Assembly: GCA_964579505.1 (NCBI GenBank)
Contig: CAZOGC010000001.1
Span: 203,918 to 267,917 of the forward strand
Source: JAJYSO01 sp964579505
GTDB lineage: Bacteria > Bacteroidota > Bacteroidia > Flavobacteriales > Flavobacteriaceae
Direction of reading: 5' to 3'
Length of the DNA: 64,000 nt
Under the pieces are notes generated by a model. It saw nothing but the letters and a program-made list of their open reading frames with translations. It searched no databases and had not been told where the DNA came from. Shown piece by piece: positions 39,548-48,579 of the stretch (within the stretch, counting starts at the first letter, position 1; each line of letters opens with the position of its first letter). The position numbers were made by a program, and so were the translations under genes.

Positions 39548-40571
39548 AATCGGCATACCCAAAATAAGCCGTCATAGCAGCCTTTGTTATTTCTTCAGGG
39601 TTTAGTTTAGAAGCATTTAAGCAGATTACAGCACTAGTTTTGTCTTTAGGAAAATAAGCTATTTCGATCTGAAAATTTTCAAATTGACTTTTCCATGAAT
39701 AATAGCTCATCTGATGAAATTTTTCTTTTGTAAACCATTGATTTAGAAGTTGAGTTGTGAGTGAAGAAGAATTAACTGATTTTTCATTCCATAGGCTGCT
39801 ATTAAAAATAAAAGTAAAAAATCTGGCGAGTTCTGAAGCACTGCTCTCTCCTGAAAGAGCGCCGTTTAAATTTTTTAAAGTATTATTGGTAGGCGCCAGT
39901 TGCCATATTTTATTTTTAAGAATGTACGGATAAGCCTCGTTGTTGTTGGGGTTAATTTTGCTGCTAAATTTTGTGCGTACGAGGTGTAACGAATCGGCAA
40001 TGCGTTTTTTAAAAAGAGCTTCCTGTTTTTTATGTTCAATTTTTTCAGCTATTTGAGCCAGTAAAATATAATCAATAGCGGTGTAGTGTGGTTGAGGTGA
40101 AGGGGTTATTTCTACTTGGGTAAGAAATTGTACGAACTGTTCTTTGAAATTGTGTGACAACGTTTTTAAACTATCCGGAAGCGCAGGTAAGCCACTGTGA
40201 TGCATTAAAAGATCTTTAATCGTTATTTTTGAGGCATACGGTAAACCAGGAAAAAACGGTTGCAAAGTTGTGCTGTTGGTTAGTTTTTTTTCTTGAATAA
40301 GTTGAAGAATGAGTGTAGCGGTATATACCTCAGAAATTTGACCGATTCTGTAGAGTGTTTGTGGGTTGGCAAAATCTCTTCGTATAACCGATCGATAGCC
40401 AAAACTGTGCGCGTATGCCAATTTATTGTTTTGGTAGATGGCAATATTACCCATCGCTAAATCTTGGGCTTGCAAATAATGGCAGAGGTTATCTATTTTT
40501 TTTAGCCGTATATCTTGTGAAAACCCGTGGAAAGAGTATATCAAGATGAATAACGAAATAATTTTTTTCAT
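39546..40571 (-). CDS. Beta-lactamase-fold serine hydrolase homologue, catalytic residues lost
   Basis: The 341-residue protein follows the class C beta-lactamase/PBP fold (DUF/Pfam beta-lactamase family), with a signal peptide ending HGFSQ. In active members the first motif reads G-S-x-S-K; here it is GQISEVY (77-83), with Gln in place of the nucleophile Ser and Glu in place of Lys. The Tyr-x-Asn motif reads YTA (163-165), and no KTG/HxG box is obvious near the end. It is probably not catalytic, perhaps a binding or signalling protein in the periplasm. It is convergent with the channel gene. Confidence 0.75.
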   Translation of the reverse strand: MKKIISLFILIYSFHGFSQDIRLKKIDNLCHYLQAQDLAMGNIAIYQNNKLAYAHSFGYRSVIRRDFANPQTLYRIGQISEVYTATLILQLIQEKKLTNSTTLQPFFPGLPYASKITIKDLLMHHSGLPALPDSLKTLSHNFKEQFVQFLTQVEITPSPQPHYTAIDYILLAQIAEKIEHKKQEALFKKRIADSLHLVRTKFSSKINPNNNEAYPYILKNKIWQLAPTNNTLKNLNGALSGESSASELARFFTFIFNSSLWNEKSVNSSSLTTQLLNQWFTKEKFHQMSYYSWKSQFENFQIEIAYFPKDKTSAVICLNASKLNPEEITKAAMTAYFGYAD

Positions 40572-40590
40572 ATCAACAGATTGAACTTTT

Positions 40591-40598
40591 CAAATGTA
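40591..40598 (-). promoter_or_regulatory. -7 box of the serine-hydrolase homologue
   Basis: The minus strand reads TACATTTG, matching TAnnTTTG, 19 nt upstream of the ATG. Confidence 0.5.
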
Positions 40599-40666
40599 CT
40601 GAAAAATTGAAGGTAGTTTCTCTAAAATTATCCATGAACTTAAATCGCTAATCTATTTGAAAATAG

Positions 40667-40674
40667 TACTTTTG
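40667..40674 (+). promoter_or_regulatory. -7 box of purH
   Basis: TACTTTTG matches TAnnTTTG, 25 nt before the purH ATG. Confidence 0.5.
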
Positions 40675-40699
40675 CGAATAAAATTTTTGATTCCACAAA

Positions 40700-42226
40700 A
40701 TGAGTGAAAAATCACAAAAATCGGCTTTAATTTCCGTTTTTAACAAAGACGGGATTGCAGAAATTGCACAAAAATTACACGCGTTAAACTTTACAATTTA
40801 TTCTACCGGCGGTACGGAACGTTTCATTAGAGATTTGAATATTCCGGTAGTGCCTGTAGAAGAGGTCACCGATTACCCCTCTATTTTAGGTGGACGTGTA
40901 AAAACACTTCATCCCAAAATTTTTGGAGGTATTTTGAGCAGACGCGATTTTGAAGGTGATCAAAAAGAAGTAGAAGAATACTCGATTCCACAGCTAGACA
41001 TCGTTATTGTTGATCTTTATCCGTTTGAAAAAACAGTAGCATCAGGGGCTTCGGATGCAGCTATTATTGAAAAAATAGATATAGGCGGGGTTTCGTTAAT
41101 TCGTGCCGCTGCTAAAAATTATAAAGACGTTTTTTGCGTTTCTTCACAAGAAGATTATCCTGAGTTTTTAGAGTTATTAACCTCTGGAAAAGGAACGTTT
41201 TCACTAGCCGATAAAAAACGATTTTCCGCAAAGGCTTTCAATGTGTCTTCGCATTATGATTCAGCTATTTTCGGCTATTTTGATGAAGAACACGAAGGTT
41301 ATAAGTTGAGTTATCAGCAAGGAAAAACTTTGCGGTATGGAGAAAATCCGCATCAAAAGGGCTGGTATTATGGAGATTTTGATGCTATGTTTGAAAAACT
41401 GCACGGGAAAGCGCTTTCTTATAACAACTTGTTAGATGTAGATGCAGCAGTAAACTTAATGGGCGAGTTTCAAAATGATAAACAGCCTACGTTTGCTGTT
41501 CTTAAACACACCAATGCTTGTGGGTTGGCTCAACGCGATACACTAGTGCAAGCATATAAAGATGCATTAGCCGGAGACCCTATTTCTGCCTTTGGTGGTA
41601 TCTTGATTTCAAATAAAGAAATAGATGAAGAAACGGCAGCGGAGATTCATAAATTGTTTTGTGAGGTAGTCATAGCTCCGGCCTATACAGAACAAGCGCT
41701 AAAGACCTTAAAGGGCAAGAAAAACAGAATTATTTTGCGTCAAAAAGAAGTTATTGTGGCCACCCAATCGGTGCGTACATGCTTGAATGGCGTATTGGTT
41801 CAAGATAAAGATTTGGTAACAGATACGAAAAGTGATATTGAAACCGTTACTACTGCAAAACCTACAGAAACGCAACTAGAAGATTTACTTTTTGCCTCTA
41901 AAATAGGGAAACATACAAAATCAAATACAATTGTTCTAGCAAAAAATAAACAGCTTTATGCCAGTGGGGCAGGACAGACCTCTCGTGTAGATGCCCTACA
42001 ACATGCTATTGAAAAAGCTGAACATTTTGAATTTGATTTAAACGGAGCGGTAATGGCTAGTGATGCCTTCTTTCCGTTTCCTGATTGTGTAGAAATTGCC
42101 GGTAAGAAGGGAATTAAAACAGTGCTGCAACCCGGAGGTTCTGTTCGCGATAACTTGAGTATAGATTATTGCAATGAACACCAAATTGCCATGGTTTTTA
42201 CAGGAAGACGTCATTTTAAACATTAA
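40700..42226 (+). CDS. purH: Bifunctional AICAR transformylase/IMP cyclohydrolase
   Basis: PurH carries out the last two steps of purine synthesis to IMP. The N-terminal IMP cyclohydrolase domain (ALISVFNKDGIAEIA, STGGTERFI, GGRVKTLHPKI) and C-terminal AICARFT domain (LRYGENPHQKGWYY, VLKHTNACGLA, AFGGILISNKEI, ASDAFFPFPDCVEIA, VLQPGGSVRD) are both complete at 508 residues. The Lys and His of the KHTNACG segment are the transformylase active site. It lies directly upstream of mreB, with 47 nt between, and may contribute read-through into the shape cluster. Confidence 0.96.
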   Translation: MSEKSQKSALISVFNKDGIAEIAQKLHALNFTIYSTGGTERFIRDLNIPVVPVEEVTDYPSILGGRVKTLHPKIFGGILSRRDFEGDQKEVEEYSIPQLDIVIVDLYPFEKTVASGASDAAIIEKIDIGGVSLIRAAAKNYKDVFCVSSQEDYPEFLELLTSGKGTFSLADKKRFSAKAFNVSSHYDSAIFGYFDEEHEGYKLSYQQGKTLRYGENPHQKGWYYGDFDAMFEKLHGKALSYNNLLDVDAAVNLMGEFQNDKQPTFAVLKHTNACGLAQRDTLVQAYKDALAGDPISAFGGILISNKEIDEETAAEIHKLFCEVVIAPAYTEQALKTLKGKKNRIILRQKEVIVATQSVRTCLNGVLVQDKDLVTDTKSDIETVTTAKPTETQLEDLLFASKIGKHTKSNTIVLAKNKQLYASGAGQTSRVDALQHAIEKAEHFEFDLNGAVMASDAFFPFPDCVEIAGKKGIKTVLQPGGSVRDNLSIDYCNEHQIAMVFTGRRHFKH

Positions 42227-42273
42227 TTTGCTAAATTAGAGCGCGTTAAAACGCATAAGTATTTAAACTATAT

Positions 42274-43302
42274 ATGGGATTTTTTGATTTTCTAACCGAA
42301 GAAATTGCAATTGACTTGGGCACGGCCAATACCCTCATCATCCACAAAGATAAAGTAGTGGTTGATAGCCCTTCAATTGTGGCACGTAATAGAATGACCG
42401 GAAAAATTATTGCTGCCGGAATGGAGGCTGCTTTAATGCAAGGAAAAACCCATAGAGATATACAAACCATTAGGCCATTAAAAGACGGAGTTATTGCAGA
42501 TTTTGAAGCAAGTGAGCAAATGTTAACGATGTTTATTAAGGCTATTCCGGCGCTGAAAAGAAAAATATTTACTCCTTCATTAATGATGATTATCTGTATT
42601 CCTTCCGGGATTACTGAAGTAGAAATGCGTGCGGTAAAAGAAAGTGCAGAACGTGTTAATGGTAAAGAAGTTTATCTTATTCATGAACCCATGGCAGCAG
42701 CCATCGGTATTGGGGTAGATATTAAACAACCTAAGGGAAACATGATTATCGATATAGGTGGCGGAACTACCGAGATAGCCGTGTTGGCATTAGGGGGTAT
42801 TGTTTGCGATACTTCTATAAAAGTGGCCGGTGATGTATTTACGAGTGATATTGTGTATTACATGCGTACACAACACAACCTGTATGTGGGAGAGCGTACC
42901 GCTGAAAAAATTAAAATTCAAATAGGAGCTGCTACCGAAGACCTTGAAATGCCTCCTGATAATATGTTTGTACAAGGGCGTGATTTGCTAACCGGAAAAC
43001 CCAAACAGGTAGAAATATCGCACCGAGAAATTGCCAAAGCTCTTGATAAATCTATTTTACGAATAGAAGATGCGGTGATGGAAACCTTGTCGGAAACCCC
43101 ACCAGAACTAGCCGCTGATATATACAATACAGGTATTTATCTGGCTGGCGGAGGATCTATGTTGAAAGGGTTGGATAAACGTTTATCTCAAAAAACAGAC
43201 TTACCGGTTTTTATAGCAGAGGATCCTTTGCGCGCAGTAGTTCGCGGTACCGGAATTTGCCTTAAAAATATTGAGGCTTATAAAGGTATTTTAAAAAAAT
43301 AG
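42274..43302 (+). CDS. mreB: Rod shape-determining protein MreB
   Basis: The actin-like ATPase organises the elongation machinery on the inner face of the membrane. AIDLGTANTLI (phosphate 1), IDIGGGTTEIAVLALGG (phosphate 2) and AGGGSMLKGLDKRL (adenosine motif) are all present in 342 residues. It begins the cluster mreB-mreC-mreD-mrdA-rodA, all on one strand with short gaps or overlaps, so they probably form one operon giving a rod shape. Confidence 0.97.
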   Translation: MGFFDFLTEEIAIDLGTANTLIIHKDKVVVDSPSIVARNRMTGKIIAAGMEAALMQGKTHRDIQTIRPLKDGVIADFEASEQMLTMFIKAIPALKRKIFTPSLMMIICIPSGITEVEMRAVKESAERVNGKEVYLIHEPMAAAIGIGVDIKQPKGNMIIDIGGGTTEIAVLALGGIVCDTSIKVAGDVFTSDIVYYMRTQHNLYVGERTAEKIKIQIGAATEDLEMPPDNMFVQGRDLLTGKPKQVEISHREIAKALDKSILRIEDAVMETLSETPPELAADIYNTGIYLAGGGSMLKGLDKRLSQKTDLPVFIAEDPLRAVVRGTGICLKNIEAYKGILKK

Positions 43303-43315
43303 AAGTGTTTGAGCA

Positions 43316-44143
43316 ATGCCTAATATTATTGATTTTCTTATCCGATTCAAGAATACATTGCTCTTTTTTTTCTTGTTAATTATAGCACTTTCATTAGTCT
43401 TTCAGACACACGCATATCAAAAAAGTAAGTTTATTAGTTCGGCTAATGGCGTATCGGGCGGATTGTATTCTGTCGCCAACAATATAGATGAGTATTTGCA
43501 CCTAAAAAAGGCAAATAAGCGGTTAATGGAAGAAAATCAAATGCTGAGAGAACGGCTATATAATGTGGCCTCAAGTGCAGGTGATTCTACTTTTGTAGAT
43601 ACCACGCATTATCCGACACATTATACCGTATACGAGGCTCGTGTTGTTGCTAATCACTACGCAAAATTAGATAACTATTTACTGATAAATAAAGGCCGGA
43701 AGGAAGGAATAAAAGCAGAGCTGGGAGTAATAACTAGCAAAGGAATTGTGGGGGTTATAGAGAAAGCTAGCACTAATTATGCGCGCGTAATTTCTATTTT
43801 GAATACAAACCTTTCTGTAAGTGCTCAACTAAAAAGATCAAACCATTTTGGAACCTTGAAGTGGGACGGAGGCAATCCCAATATAATGGAGTTAATAGAT
43901 GTGCCTAGCTATGCGGTGGTAAAAAAAGGCGATACAGTAATGACAGATGGGCGGTCGCTCATTTTCCCTAAAGGGATTCCCATAGGTACGGTAAAAGACT
44001 TCACATTGGTTGAAGGACAAAGTTATTATCGCATTACCGTAAAATTATTTAACGATATGACGAGCATTGGTAACGTTTATGTTATTAAAAATAACGCTCG
44101 TCCTGAGATAGAAAGTTTGGAGACGACAACCGATGAACAATAA
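43316..44143 (+). CDS. mreC: Rod shape-determining protein MreC
   Basis: The 275-residue protein has one N-terminal TM helix (LLFFFLLIIALSLVFQ), a coiled coil (about 55-80, LKKANKRLMEENQMLRERL) and the periplasmic beta-barrel domains (LLINKGRKEGIKAELGVIT; GIVGVIEKAS; GDTVMTDGRSLIFPKGIPIGTV). MreC links MreB to the periplasmic synthases and stimulates PBP2. It starts 13 nt after mreB and overlaps mreD by 11 nt. Confidence 0.93.
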   Translation: MPNIIDFLIRFKNTLLFFFLLIIALSLVFQTHAYQKSKFISSANGVSGGLYSVANNIDEYLHLKKANKRLMEENQMLRERLYNVASSAGDSTFVDTTHYPTHYTVYEARVVANHYAKLDNYLLINKGRKEGIKAELGVITSKGIVGVIEKASTNYARVISILNTNLSVSAQLKRSNHFGTLKWDGGNPNIMELIDVPSYAVVKKGDTVMTDGRSLIFPKGIPIGTVKDFTLVEGQSYYRITVKLFNDMTSIGNVYVIKNNARPEIESLETTTDEQ

Positions 44144-44639
44144 GCTTTTTTTAAATACGGTTCGGTTTGTGGTTTTGGTCCTCTTGCAAGCCCTTATTTT
44201 AGATCATATAAATCTTGGAGGATATGTTAACCCATACCTCTACATCTTGTTTATTATTTTATTGCCCTTTAATTTTTCTCAGTGGAAAGTAATTGTACTG
44301 GCATTTTTGTTGGGGTTAGCGATAGACGTTTTTGAAGATAGTGGAGGTATTCATGCAGCAGCTTGTTTGGTAATAGCTTATTTCAGACCCTTGGTGTTGC
44401 GGTTTTCTTTCGGACTGAGTTATGATAACCAAACGCTAAAATTTCATAAAGTTCCCTATAAACAACGATTTATTTATGTTACCCAAATGGTGGTAATACA
44501 TAACCTTGTATTATTTATATTGATGTTTTTTAGCTTTACGCACACAATTTTAATCTTAAAAAACACGCTATTTTCCAGTATATTTACTATACTGCTTATG
44601 ATGATTGTGATATCACTTTTTCAAAGAACAAAACGATAA
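44133..44639 (+). CDS. mreD: Rod shape-determining protein MreD
   Basis: The 168-residue protein is almost entirely membrane helices (about five), with the family's GLAIDVFEDSGGIHAAA segment. Sequence identity in this family is low, so position between mreC (11-nt overlap) and mrdA (stop and start adjoin as TAAATG) is a main part of the evidence. Confidence 0.88.
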   Translation: MNNKLFLNTVRFVVLVLLQALILDHINLGGYVNPYLYILFIILLPFNFSQWKVIVLAFLLGLAIDVFEDSGGIHAAACLVIAYFRPLVLRFSFGLSYDNQTLKFHKVPYKQRFIYVTQMVVIHNLVLFILMFFSFTHTILILKNTLFSSIFTILLMMIVISLFQRTKR

Positions 44640-46508
44640 ATGCGTAAACTGCTGCTATATTTATTAATTGGGCTAACCGGTCTTGTTTTTCTGGGGCGCT
44701 TGCTTTATTTGCAAGTGTTGAACCCTTCGTTTGCGGCTCTTTCAAAACGCAATGCGGTAGAGGTAAAATACGAGTATCCCCAACGAGGATTTATTTATGA
44801 CCGCAATGGGGAGTTGCTGGTATCTAACCAACCGGCTTATGATGTAATGGTAATTCCGCGTAAGGTAAGAAAGTTTGATACCTTAACGTTTGCTAAACTG
44901 TTACATATTACGCCAGAAAGACTTATACATCAACTACAAAAGGCAAAGGTCTATTCGCCTCGACTTCCTTCAGTTGTTGTTAACCAACTTTCAAAATCAG
45001 ATTACGCCTATTTACAAGAAAAAATGCGCAATTTTCCGGGTTTTTATATTCAAAAACGATCTATGCGTGACTATCAAGTACATTATGCGGCTAATGTGTT
45101 AGGATATATATCTGAAGTAAATTCTGCTGAGGTAAAATCAATGCCCTACTATCAACCCGGTGATTTAATAGGACGAAGTGGAGTAGAAAAACAATACGAA
45201 AAATTACTGCGCGGTAAGAAAGGGGTAAAATATTATCAAACAGATCGATTTAATAGAATTATAGGCTCTTATAAACAGGGAAAATATGACACGTTGCCGG
45301 TTAAAGGGAAAGATTTAACGTTAACGCTTGATATGAAACTGCAAGCCTACGGGCAAAAGTTGATGAAAAATAAGCGAGGGGGAATAGTGGCCATAGAACC
45401 TTCTACCGGACAAATATTGGCATTGATAACGGCGCCTAGCTATGATCCCGGGTTATTGGTGGGTAGAGAGCGTTCTAAAAATTTTACCCGTATGTGGTAT
45501 GACACTATTCGCAAGCCTTTGTTTGATAGAAGCCTGTTATCTACTTTCTCTCCCGGTTCTACCTTTAAAACTGTAGAAGCAGCCATTGCCTTGCAAGAAG
45601 GAGTGATTGATACCACCACAACCATATCATGTCACATGGGGTTTTATTATGGTAGAAGCGCCCATATGGCTTGTGAGGATCACCCTTCTCCACTGGCGGT
45701 GAAATCGGCTTTGGCATATTCGTGTAATACCTTTTTTGCCAAGACTTATTGGTGGATGATTGATAAATACAAGACTCCACAAAAAGGAGTAAATGTTTGG
45801 CACAATCATTTGCTTCATTTTGGATTAGGCGATTATTTGGGCTATGACCTACCTACGGGACGCCCGGGTTTTATTCCTACCGCGGCATATTATAATCGTG
45901 CCTATGATTACCCTAAATATCATTGGGCAGCTACGTATATTTTATCTAATGGAATTGGGCAAGGAGAGGTGCTGGTTACGCCTATACAGTTGGCAAATAT
46001 GACGACAGCTATAGCTAATCGCGGGTGGTATTATACGCCGCATATTTTAGAAAAAGTTGACGATAAACCTTATTTGAATAAAAAATACACTACCAAGCAT
46101 TATACCGGGATTGATGCTAAAAATTTTAAACCGGTTGTTGAGGGTATGCGCGATGTATATAAGTTTGGCACCGCACGTTTTGCACGTGTTCCGGGTATAG
46201 AAACTTGTGGGAAGACCGGAACAGCCGAAAATTATGCTATCATTCATGGAAAACGGGTAAAAATGGCCGATCATTCGGTTTTTATTGCTTTTGCACCCAA
46301 GAAAAACCCTAAAATTGCTATAGCTGTTTTTGTGGCACATGGGGTTTGGGGCTCTCGCTATGCAGCAAAAATAGCGGGACTTATGATGGCCAAATATTTA
46401 AAAGGAAAAATTGAACGTAAAGATTTAGAAAAGTGGATATTGTCTCATAGCCCGGATTATAATTATTACGATAATTATCTCAAAGCCCTAAATGCCGAAA
46501 ATGAATAA
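44640..46508 (+). CDS. mrdA: Penicillin-binding protein 2 (elongasome transpeptidase)
   Basis: The 622-residue class B PBP has an N-terminal TM helix, a dimerisation region (YPQRGFIYDRNGELLVSNQPAYDV), and a transpeptidase domain with S307-T-F-K (SPGSTFK), SCN (AYSCNTFFAKT) and KTG (ETCGKTGTAEN). It crosslinks peptidoglycan during lateral growth with RodA as glycosyltransferase. Its end overlaps rodA. The Cys/His/Asp zinc site seen in some PBP2 (CHMGFYYGRSAHMACEDH) is hinted at between the S-x-x-K and SCN motifs. Confidence 0.95.
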   Translation: MRKLLLYLLIGLTGLVFLGRLLYLQVLNPSFAALSKRNAVEVKYEYPQRGFIYDRNGELLVSNQPAYDVMVIPRKVRKFDTLTFAKLLHITPERLIHQLQKAKVYSPRLPSVVVNQLSKSDYAYLQEKMRNFPGFYIQKRSMRDYQVHYAANVLGYISEVNSAEVKSMPYYQPGDLIGRSGVEKQYEKLLRGKKGVKYYQTDRFNRIIGSYKQGKYDTLPVKGKDLTLTLDMKLQAYGQKLMKNKRGGIVAIEPSTGQILALITAPSYDPGLLVGRERSKNFTRMWYDTIRKPLFDRSLLSTFSPGSTFKTVEAAIALQEGVIDTTTTISCHMGFYYGRSAHMACEDHPSPLAVKSALAYSCNTFFAKTYWWMIDKYKTPQKGVNVWHNHLLHFGLGDYLGYDLPTGRPGFIPTAAYYNRAYDYPKYHWAATYILSNGIGQGEVLVTPIQLANMTTAIANRGWYYTPHILEKVDDKPYLNKKYTTKHYTGIDAKNFKPVVEGMRDVYKFGTARFARVPGIETCGKTGTAENYAIIHGKRVKMADHSVFIAFAPKKNPKIAIAVFVAHGVWGSRYAAKIAGLMMAKYLKGKIERKDLEKWILSHSPDYNYYDNYLKALNAENE

Positions 46509-47751
46509 AAGAAAACATTTACCGGATGGGCTAACCATTTTCATTTATTTAGTATTGGTGGTGTTTGGCTGGATGAATATTTATTCGGCCTCGTTAGGTG
46601 AATTTGAAACTTTTCACGGTTTTGATATTCACGAAATATACACCAAACAGGCCGTATGGATAGTCATGAGTTTTGTGCTAGCCATTGTTTTATTAATGAT
46701 AGAGTCTAAATTTTATAGGCGTTTTTCGAGCTTAGCCTATCTTATTTCGCTCTTATCATTGGTAGGGCTTTTTATTTTTGGAACTACCATATCGGGGCAA
46801 ACAGCCTGGTATACTTTCGGAAGTTTTAGCATTCAACCCACAGAATTTGTAAAAGTAGCTACGGCGCTGGCTTTGGCTAAATACTTAAGTGATATCCAAA
46901 CAGATATAAAAAGCCTGAAACATCAAACCAATGCTTTTTTAATTATTTTTATTCCGGTGTTACTTATCTTGGGGCAACCAGATCCGGGAAGTGCTTTGGT
47001 GTATGCTGCTTTCATTTTTCCTCTATATAGAGAGGGTCTTTCAGGAGGGTATTTGCTCTTTGGGCTAATTGTGATTGTTCTTTTTGTGTTTACACTCATC
47101 TACGGTCCTTGGTGGGTAACCTTGGGGGTAATCATTGTTATAGGATCTATCTTGTTTTTAAGTAAAAAGAAAAAATATACCGGACGCTATATCAGCATAG
47201 GATTGGCCTCTATTGTATTTGCTTTTTCAGTAAATTTTATTTTTTATCACGTCTTTGAACAACACCATCGTGATCGTTTTAATATTGTGCTGGGAAGAAC
47301 CTCTGATCTTAGTGGAATTGGCTATAACACACACCAAAGTTTGATTGCCATTGGTAGCGGAGGTTGGTTAGGAAAAGGTTGGACAAAAGGAACGCAAACA
47401 AAGGGTAATTTTGTACCGGAACAACATACAGATTATATTTTTAGTACTGTAGGAGAAGAGTGGGGCTTTTTAGGAAGTGCCGGTCTTATTGTTTTATTTG
47501 TATTGTTAATTGGGCGACTTATTTTCCTGGCAGAGCGGCAGAAATCTACTTTTGCCCGCGTATACGGCTACAGTGTTGCCGGAATTTTATTCATTCACTT
47601 TACGGTAAATATTGGTATGGTGGTAGGAATTTTACCAACGGTAGGAATACCCTTACCTTTTTTAAGTTACGGGGGCTCATCTCTTTGGGGGTTTACTATA
47701 TTATTATTTATTTTTTTAAAACTAGATGCCGACCGAAAGTTGGCTACTTAA
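46492..47751 (+). CDS. rodA: Rod shape-determining glycosyltransferase RodA
   Basis: The 419-residue SEDS-family membrane protein polymerises lipid II in the elongasome. IYSASLG, KQAVWIV, GTTISGQTAWYTFGSFSIQPTEFVK (with the conserved Glu), LGQPDPGSALVYA (the essential Asp) and GIPLPFLSYGGSSLW are family signatures. The protein may start at 46492 or at the ATG 9 nt later; both overlap mrdA. Its 3' end overlaps the convergent msrA by 4 nt. Confidence 0.95.
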   Translation: MPKMNKRKHLPDGLTIFIYLVLVVFGWMNIYSASLGEFETFHGFDIHEIYTKQAVWIVMSFVLAIVLLMIESKFYRRFSSLAYLISLLSLVGLFIFGTTISGQTAWYTFGSFSIQPTEFVKVATALALAKYLSDIQTDIKSLKHQTNAFLIIFIPVLLILGQPDPGSALVYAAFIFPLYREGLSGGYLLFGLIVIVLFVFTLIYGPWWVTLGVIIVIGSILFLSKKKKYTGRYISIGLASIVFAFSVNFIFYHVFEQHHRDRFNIVLGRTSDLSGIGYNTHQSLIAIGSGGWLGKGWTKGTQTKGNFVPEQHTDYIFSTVGEEWGFLGSAGLIVLFVLLIGRLIFLAERQKSTFARVYGYSVAGILFIHFTVNIGMVVGILPTVGIPLPFLSYGGSSLWGFTILLFIFLKLDADRKLAT

Positions 47752-48398
47752 TCAGTTTTATTTTTCTTTAATAATTCGGGGTGTTTTTGTTCAAAATTAA
47801 AAAGGCGTGGTAAAGAGACCTGCCTGATATAGGGGTTATCGGGATGTTTTTCTTCGTAATTTTGATGATAGGCTTCTGCCGGCCAAAATTTTTGAAAAGG
47901 AACAACCTGAGCTGCTACAGTTTTTCTATACTGTTTCTGTACTTTTTTAATTTTTTGCTCAATTGTCTTTTTTTGGTGCATGTTTTGGTAGAAGACAATA
48001 GATCGGTAACCCGATCCGCGGTCGGGGCCTTGCCCATTTTGTTGGGTAACATTTTGCGAACTAAAGTAAACCGTTAAAAGTGTTGGAAAATCAATAACAG
48101 TGGGGTCGTAGGTTACTTCTACTGTTTCTGCATATCCTTTTTGGGCATAATTTTCATAGGTAGGGTGCGCTCCTTTTCCTCCGGAATACCCCGATATTAC
48201 ATTTTTAACGCCAATAACATGCTGAAAGATAGATTCTGTACACCAAAAACAACCACTAGAAAAATAGGCTCTTTTATAATGCTCCTTGGTTTCGGGCACT
48301 TGAACCGGATTTTGTGCTGTTTCATTTTTCTTTTGACTAGTCGTTTGTCCACAGCTAGTAGCGGTAATTAGTATAAAAAGAAAAACTAGACTTTTCAT
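47748..48398 (-). CDS. msrA: Peptide methionine sulfoxide reductase A, lipoprotein form
   Basis: MsrA reduces methionine-S-sulfoxide in proteins. The catalytic motif SSGCFWCTES (about residue 51) and YSGGKGAHPTYENYAQKGYAETVEVTYDP are diagnostic. A signal peptide ending ITATSC (Cys16) marks it as a lipoprotein, so it acts in the periplasm on oxidised envelope proteins. Total length is 216 residues. It converges on rodA with a 4-nt overlap. Confidence 0.94.
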   Translation of the reverse strand: MKSLVFLFILITATSCGQTTSQKKNETAQNPVQVPETKEHYKRAYFSSGCFWCTESIFQHVIGVKNVISGYSGGKGAHPTYENYAQKGYAETVEVTYDPTVIDFPTLLTVYFSSQNVTQQNGQGPDRGSGYRSIVFYQNMHQKKTIEQKIKKVQKQYRKTVAAQVVPFQKFWPAEAYHQNYEEKHPDNPYIRQVSLPRLFNFEQKHPELLKKNKTD

Positions 48399-48524
48399 AA
48401 GAAGAAAATTTTGTAGCTAGAGGAGAGAAAGTTACTAGTTTTTAATTGAATACGCTGGTTTATTGGCTTAATTTTATTAGTACTGTACCCTGATAACTAT
48501 TTTAATAAAGAGGACAAAATGTTG

Positions 48525-48554
48525 TATAAAAAAAGCTTACCAACGATAAGCTTT
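48525..48554 (-). terminator. Intrinsic terminator of dnaN
   Basis: On the minus strand AAAGCTTA pairs with TAAGCTTT around a 7-nt loop, followed by seven T. It lies 26 nt after the dnaN stop. Confidence 0.8.
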
Positions 48555-48579
48555 CTTTTTATTGATTGTAAATTTTATT

